Below, piece by piece: positions 59,917 to 64,000 of a stretch of DNA of 64,000 nt. Under the pieces are notes generated by a model. It was not told the DNA's origin and did not search any database. It saw only the letters and a list, made by a program, of their open reading frames with translations. Positions within the stretch are counted from its first letter, which is position 1, and the number at the start of each line of letters is the position of its first letter. The position numbers were made by a program, and so were the translations under genes. Source of the DNA: Clostridiales bacterium (GTDB lineage: Bacteria; Bacillota; Clostridia; Oscillospirales; Ruminococcaceae); contig QAMM01000007.1 in NCBI GenBank assembly GCA_003150405.1, forward strand, positions 62,001 through 126,000, written 5' to 3'.

Positions 59917-60047
59917 ATCGTTTCCTCCTCACCGGATCGGCCAACCGCCGCCTTGTGGATTTGAATGTATACCGCTGTTTGTTCTTAGATGATACCACAA
60001 TCGTGTTGAAATTGCAAATCGTCCTTTGTCGAACCATCTTCCGGCGG

Positions 60048-60083
60048 AAAAAAACCGCACAGGCCATAGCCTGTGCGGTTTTA
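60048..60083 (-). terminator. Terminator of the G5/3D gene
   Basis: ACCGCACAGGC (60054-60064) CATA GCCTGTGCGGT (60069-60079) with A- and T-tracts. Confidence 0.9.
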
Positions 60084-60099
60084 TCACCGGTATTCATTT

Positions 60100-61161
60100 T
60101 TATGGCAGCACATAAACATTTACCGTTTTTGCGCCAAAACGGCAGCTTTCCGCATAGCTTCCAAAGAAGCAGTCTACCAGTACACGCCCATCCATCAACG
60201 CGGTTCCTGTGTCCGCCGCAATCGCATACCCATAAATATACCGCCCGTCAGCCGACGTAATATAGAGTCTGCTGCCATAGGGGATCAAATTTGGGTTGAC
60301 CGCAACCGACCCCACCTGCAAATGCTTACCACTGGCACCCCGTACATTGGGGATACTGCTACTGTAAGCCGTTGCTTTTCCGGTCAGAACCTTGGTATAA
60401 CTGGTCGGAACGCCGTTTGCATCCAGCTCGAATCCCTCCGGAGGAAGAATCTCCGAGACAATGTGCTTTTCGCTAGTACCAACGGTCTGTTTCTGGGTGA
60501 CCGGCTCCGCCACTACTTCGGTGCTGATGAGCTCGGTCTCTGTGACCTCACCGTCCACAATGGTCTTTTTAAAGGTTGCGACCTGCACGCCTTCCTTGCC
60601 AACCTGAGTGACCACTGTTTTTCCCTTGTTCATGGTGTTGGTTTCCCGGGTCTCCACTTCAAACGGGATAACGGATTCCTCGGTGACCGTCTCATAGGTA
60701 ACACGATTAATTTTAATCTGCATGCCGGAAACAGCGTCTTCATACGGGGAAACATTCATTAAATCATCCTCCGCAAGAGTGACGCCCGCTTTTTCCAATG
60801 CATCGCCAACGGTGCCTCCTGTCACCATTAACCGGGTGGTCATCCCATCCGCAGAAATGTTCACCGGAAATGCCCGGTGCAGAATCAGGGTTGCTTCGCC
60901 GTTTTCAAAACCGATAAATTCAATTTCGTCCTCCGAACGGAACGCAACGCCCTGGTTTTTCAAAATCTCCTGTGCGGTAAGGGAACTGTCGTTTGTATAG
61001 TACTTTAAAACGTCTTCATCATCGTGGATATACACAACATTAGCCGCGTAGGTAATACCGGTAAAAGAAGCAGCCACAATTGCGAATACCACAGCCACAG
61101 CAATCCCGCGGAACACACGCCGGTTGCGGAACGCTGCAAGCCTTTTGCAGAAGGTGCTCAT
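60100..61161 (-). CDS. G5- and 3D-domain cell-wall protein (YabE/YocH-like)
   Basis: Protein of 353 residues. A basic N-terminus and one membrane span (GIAVAVVFAIVAASFTGITY) make a signal/anchor; two DUF348 ubiquitin-like repeats follow (e.g. VNISADGMTTRLMVTGGTVG, DALEKAGVTL), then a G5 domain (ETVTEESVIPFEVETRETNT to ...KKTIVDGEV) and a C-terminal 3D domain with KATAYSSSIPN, AVNPNLIPYGSRLYI and AADTGTALMDGRVLVD. The 3D Asp residues are those of MltA-like lytic transglycosylases; YabE/resuscitation-type proteins hydrolyse peptidoglycan. ATG 61161 has AAAAAGGAG. Promoter at 61226-61254. Confidence 0.9.
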   Translation of the reverse strand: MSTFCKRLAAFRNRRVFRGIAVAVVFAIVAASFTGITYAANVVYIHDDEDVLKYYTNDSSLTAQEILKNQGVAFRSEDEIEFIGFENGEATLILHRAFPVNISADGMTTRLMVTGGTVGDALEKAGVTLAEDDLMNVSPYEDAVSGMQIKINRVTYETVTEESVIPFEVETRETNTMNKGKTVVTQVGKEGVQVATFKKTIVDGEVTETELISTEVVAEPVTQKQTVGTSEKHIVSEILPPEGFELDANGVPTSYTKVLTGKATAYSSSIPNVRGASGKHLQVGSVAVNPNLIPYGSRLYITSADGRYIYGYAIAADTGTALMDGRVLVDCFFGSYAESCRFGAKTVNVYVLP

Positions 61162-61225
61162 TCAATAACTCCTTTTTGGGCAATAGCCAAAATCCTTTTG
61201 TTACGATTGTAACCGGTTTGTAGCT

Positions 61226-61254
61226 ATTATATGCACAAAAACAACCTGTGTCAA
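61226..61254 (-). promoter_or_regulatory. Consensus promoter for the G5/3D gene
   Basis: Minus strand TTGACA (61249-61254), 17-bp spacer, TATAAT (61226-61231): exact consensus. Confidence 0.85.
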
Positions 61255-62029
61255 ACGGAATCTTCCCACCCATTTTGTTAAATTTGACGAAAGGTTGCAT
61301 TCTAAGGATGAAATTTTCGCATTTTTTACAGGCGAAAAAAGATATTTTTCTGGGGATTCACCTCGTTTGTCCGCCAAACTTTTGATATATTTACCAAATC
61401 CAGTCACAAAGTAAATTTGTGTAAATATGCCAATATACAACGAAGATTCTCCCCTATAATTTATATATTATAACAACAAAATCCTTGATCTTTCACTCTG
61501 CTCTATAAGAGAATATTTACCCGTATTTTTACGATTTGTATAGTTTTTTGTCGAATTTCAAATAACGATTCCCACTTTGTATATTAAAACGAGGTAAAGA
61601 CAGCCTATTTTCCCCCACAATAAGAAAAAAGCCTTTTCCCTTCCAATATCTTGGGGGCATTTCCATTGCTGATGGTTTTAAATATCAATATTCTGTATTT
61701 ATATCTTCAACCTGCCCCTATATATCGGACAAGGCAATTATGGTGGCGGTCATATACCGGCGGTTCAAACCAACCGTTAACAAGCTGTAACCTTTCAGCG
61801 CCGAACACATATATAATGGTATAAGGGAATGAAATCATTTTGTCGCCTTTTCATCCAATGTTCAGAAGAAAACACCGTTGACTCTATTGGTGTATGGGTA
61901 ATGAACGCCTTTTTTCGATAAATGTTTTCTTAAGATTTACGGTCCTGTGTATCGCTCAAAACGCAAGAAAAACCAGTTTTACCGGCCTTTCCACCTCTTT
62001 TCCAATCTTTGCATTCCTATCCTGCTTTC
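61255..62029. other. AT-rich divergent region
   Basis: About 770 bp between the divergent G5/3D and VanY promoters. No gene seen. A minus-strand GAGGTGAATCCCC near 61350-61362 slightly recalls one block of the ydaO (c-di-AMP) riboswitch, but the other blocks are absent. Confidence 0.5.
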
Positions 62030-62058
62030 TTGCCAACCTCTCAGGGATATGCTATACT
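62030..62058 (+). promoter_or_regulatory. Promoter for the VanY-type gene
   Basis: TTGCCA (62030-62035), 17-bp spacer, TGC-extended TATACT (62053-62058). Confidence 0.75.
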
Positions 62059-62120
62059 CGTACAGGAATAAAAAAGTCGAAATGAGGCGTAAGCCCTCAT
62101 TACAGAAAGGTTCTGATCCT

Positions 62121-62954
62121 GTGGCACGCAGAAGGCGCTATAAAGTAAAAAATATTGTAATATTGATTCTTGTACTGTTGATCGCAATCGGCGGTATAAC
62201 CACTGGAATCTGGGCAATATCCAACAAGGGTAGTGAGGAACCCGCAAGCACCAGCAGCACACAGCCGGAAAGCACCGATTCTTCAGCGGACGCTTCTTCC
62301 AGCGACGTTTCTGACAGTTCAGACTCCCAAAGCCGAATTTCCGAACCGGACGACGACTGGCAGCTTGTCCTCGCTAACCTGTCCCACCCGCTGCCAGAGG
62401 ATTTCAGCGTTGATTTGACCACCATTACCGGTAATTATGCCGATATCCCGGCCCTGGATAATATGAAGGTGGATTCCCGTATTGTAGAGCCGCTCCTCAA
62501 AATGTTCCAGGACGCCAAGCAGGACGGGCAAAACCTGTTCCTGCGCGCTTCGCACCGCACCATTGCGCTGCAGCAAACCTACTATGACTGGCACATCAAC
62601 CATTATAAGGAACAGGGTTATTCCGACGAGAAAGCCAAAGCGCTGACGCTGGAATACATTGCCTACCCGGGATGCAGCGAACATCATACCGGCCTTGCGG
62701 TCGACATTATTTCGGTTGAGTGGCAGAATTCCGGCAAAGAAATTATTGACACCTTTGAAGAAACCTCTGAAGCCAAATGGCTGGCCAAAAACGCCCACAA
62801 ATACGGCTTTATTATGCGTTACCCCAAGGATAAAGAGGACATCACCAAAATTGGGTACGAGCCCTGGCATTTCCGCTATGTCGGCGTGGCGCACGCGACC
62901 GCTATCTACAATGCGGGGCAGTGCCTGGAGGAATATCTCGGCGTGCTGGATTAA
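62121..62954 (+). CDS. D-Ala-D-Ala carboxypeptidase, VanY family (M15B)
   Basis: Protein of 277 residues. N-terminal basic stretch and one span (IVILILVLLIAIGGITTGI) anchor it; a Ser/Asp-rich linker (about 38-75) follows; the peptidase domain has LFLRASHRTIALQQTYYDWH, the zinc motif CSEHHTGLAVDI (His and Asp ligands) and YEPWHFRYVG (His ligand). It trims the terminal D-Ala of peptidoglycan stem peptides outside the membrane. GTG 62121 is chosen since AGAAAGG lies ten bases upstream; ATG 62083 has no RBS. A truncated glycosyltransferase follows after 19 bp. Confidence 0.9.
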   Translation: MARRRRYKVKNIVILILVLLIAIGGITTGIWAISNKGSEEPASTSSTQPESTDSSADASSSDVSDSSDSQSRISEPDDDWQLVLANLSHPLPEDFSVDLTTITGNYADIPALDNMKVDSRIVEPLLKMFQDAKQDGQNLFLRASHRTIALQQTYYDWHINHYKEQGYSDEKAKALTLEYIAYPGCSEHHTGLAVDIISVEWQNSGKEIIDTFEETSEAKWLAKNAHKYGFIMRYPKDKEDITKIGYEPWHFRYVGVAHATAIYNAGQCLEEYLGVLD

Positions 62955-62973
62955 GGCCAAAGGAGGAGTACAA

Positions 62974-63177
62974 TTGAAACAGCAGCCAAAAGCGGCCGTG
63001 TTAATGTCCACCTTTAACGGTGCGTTATATGTTCAGGCACAAGTGGAAAGCATTATGAACCAAACTTATTCCAACCTTTGTCTTTACATTCGGGACGACG
63101 GCTCAACAGCTTTTCACCCGGTCGGGTTCTTTTCCTGCTGCTGTTCAAAAGGTATTTTATCCGCGCCGACCGCGTAG
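62974..63177 (+). pseudogene. Family 2 glycosyltransferase with internal deletion
   Basis: TTG 62974 with AAAGGAGG starts KAAVLMSTFNGALYVQAQVE, continuing to SIMNQTYSNLCLYIRDDGST, the exact N-terminus of a GT2 rhamnosyltransferase-like enzyme (DDGS binds the nucleotide). Right after this the frame changes character and stops at 63177. In the next frame the following bases read GRVLFLLLFKRYFIRADRVE, which looks like the C-terminal end of such an enzyme. So about 230 codons seem to have been deleted at about 63110 and the parts joined out of phase. Confidence 0.75.
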
Positions 63178-63281
63178 AAATATTGTAGACGAATTCGGAC
63201 TGAGGTTTGCATTCCTCCTTGGACAACTTTAGATGGAATATCCTACACAAAAATTTACACACAGCTTGCAGAGGAAAAACA

Positions 63282-64000
63282 ATGCCTGTATACCATAAAA
63301 AAAGAAGATGGCCCGTTCCGCTCATCATCATTGCCATCTTACTCATTGTGCTGGCCGGGACAATTCTGATTCAGCAGGAACTTGACCGCGCCCATGCACA
63401 GGAAGCGGAGGAATTTAAGCTTTCCCTTACCGTTTCGGTGGATCAGCCTGTGACCGCGCCCGGAGAAGAAGTGCTGTTCACTGCCTCTGCAACCGGAGGA
63501 AAAGGGGAGCTGCACTACGAGTTTTACTATATGAACGGCGATGAAAAGGTTGTTGTACGCGAGGCTTCTGAGCACAATACGGCGCGGTTTACCATGCAGG
63601 AGCTTGGGCTTATCCACATGATGGTCACCGTTAGCGACGAATCCCCATGGACCGCGGACGCAACTGCTGAGGTTCGGTACGGTGCCGCGCACCAGGGGAT
63701 TGACGTTTCGGTCTACCAACGACAGATTGACTGGGCAAAGGTCAAGGACGCCGGCATGGATTTTGCTATGCTGCGCACCGGTTTTGGCGAAGAGAACCCA
63801 GAAAAAGACCAGCGCGACGCGCGTTTTTCCGAAAATGTGCAGGGCGCTCATGCGGCCGGTCTAAAGGTGGGTGCTTACCATTTCAGCTACGCTCTTACGG
63901 CGGAGGATGCCAAAAAAGAGGCCGAATTCTGCCTTTCCATCCTGGAGCCTTACCGTGAGTTGATTGATTATCCCATTGCCTTTGACATTGAAAGTGAAGA
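63282..64000 (+). CDS. GH25 lysozyme, partial (runs off window)
   Basis: At least 239 residues; open to the window's end. One N-terminal membrane span (VPLIIIAILLIVLAGTILI) anchors it outside the cell; residues about 45-125 form an Ig-like beta domain (LSLTVSVDQPVTAPGEEVLF); from about residue 130 the GH25 barrel begins, GIDVSVYQRQIDWAKVKDAG and MDFAMLRTGFGEE, with AGLKVGAYHFSYALT and YPIAFDIESE, the last holding the catalytic Asp/Glu pair. It cleaves the muramic acid-GlcNAc bond of peptidoglycan. ATG 63282 has GAGGAAAA upstream. Confidence 0.88.
   Translation, partial: MPVYHKKRRWPVPLIIIAILLIVLAGTILIQQELDRAHAQEAEEFKLSLTVSVDQPVTAPGEEVLFTASATGGKGELHYEFYYMNGDEKVVVREASEHNTARFTMQELGLIHMMVTVSDESPWTADATAEVRYGAAHQGIDVSVYQRQIDWAKVKDAGMDFAMLRTGFGEENPEKDQRDARFSENVQGAHAAGLKVGAYHFSYALTAEDAKKEAEFCLSILEPYRELIDYPIAFDIESE

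Noticed and set aside
61255..61420. Possible ydaO/c-di-AMP riboswitch before the G5/3D gene
   Set aside because: Only a GGTGAATCC-like block is seen; the conserved 5' and 3' blocks are missing, and it lies upstream of the gene's consensus promoter, so it would not be in the transcript.
1..64000. CRISPR arrays, rRNA, tRNA genes, intact insertion sequences
   Set aside because: Looked for regular spaced repeats, tRNA T-loop sequences and transposase patterns; none seen by eye.

Overview
The window looks like a chromosomal segment of a spore-forming, low-to-mid G+C clostridium, probably an Oscillospirales/Ruminococcaceae-type gut anaerobe. The support is the spoVAC-spoVAD-spoVAE operon, a 3D/G5-domain cell-wall protein, VanY-type and GH25 peptidoglycan enzymes, clostridial RBS and sigma-A promoter sequences, and many strong bidirectional terminators. 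No taxon marker (rRNA or tRNA) is present, so this placement is inference.

Layout. 0-7.5 kb: housekeeping and small genes (zinc-ribbon membrane protein, TtcA-like PP-loop enzyme, YcxB-like protein, small regulators, HAD phosphatase, MATE pump, lipoprotein, VOC protein, a 29-residue membrane peptide). 7.6-11.8 kb: a sugar locus with a LacI regulator plus an L-fucose-isomerase-like enzyme, divergent from an FGGY kinase, with near-consensus promoters in between. 12.1-17.2 kb: ABC-F ATPase, two small regulator modules, an acyl-CoA thioesterase and a nitrilase-family amidohydrolase. 18.1-32.3 kb: one long same-strand catabolic array made of three close paralogues of a xylose-isomerase-like TIM barrel, four close paralogues of an NAD-dependent epimerase/dehydratase-type SDR, an IolE-like TIM barrel, a DUF362 protein, a single-chain transketolase, a cupin and a CoA-acylating-type aldehyde dehydrogenase. 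It is closed by a strong terminator and followed by an MFS transporter. This is the most unusual part of the window. It contains iolE- and iolA-like genes but not the rest of an inositol operon, and its substrate cannot be read from the sequence.

33.9-48.1 kb: GNATs, polysaccharide deacetylase, Maf, radical SAM enzyme, Tex, a second MATE pump, and a GH31 glycosidase divergent from an AraC regulator. Several decayed genes lie here (LysR remnant, frameshifted GNAT, doubly frameshifted anchored protein). 48.5-52.7 kb: CBS protein, spoVA operon, purA. 52.9-57.0 kb: a decayed prophage remnant (BppU-like baseplate protein, coiled-coil membrane protein, one intact holin, one holin fragment, a shredded tyrosine integrase). 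57.1-64 kb: DapA-like synthase with an odd C-terminal tail, GNAT, membrane protein, and a cell-wall group (G5/3D protein, VanY peptidase, truncated glycosyltransferase, GH25 lysozyme running off the end).

How the genes may work together (inference). The SDRs would oxidise a hydroxyl of a sugar, sugar acid or glycoside. The metal-dependent TIM barrels would isomerise or eliminate on the keto intermediate. Transketolase and the aldehyde dehydrogenase would take the carbon into central metabolism, with the MFS protein as importer. Separately, DapA supplies the dipicolinate precursor and SpoVA proteins load dipicolinate into the spore.
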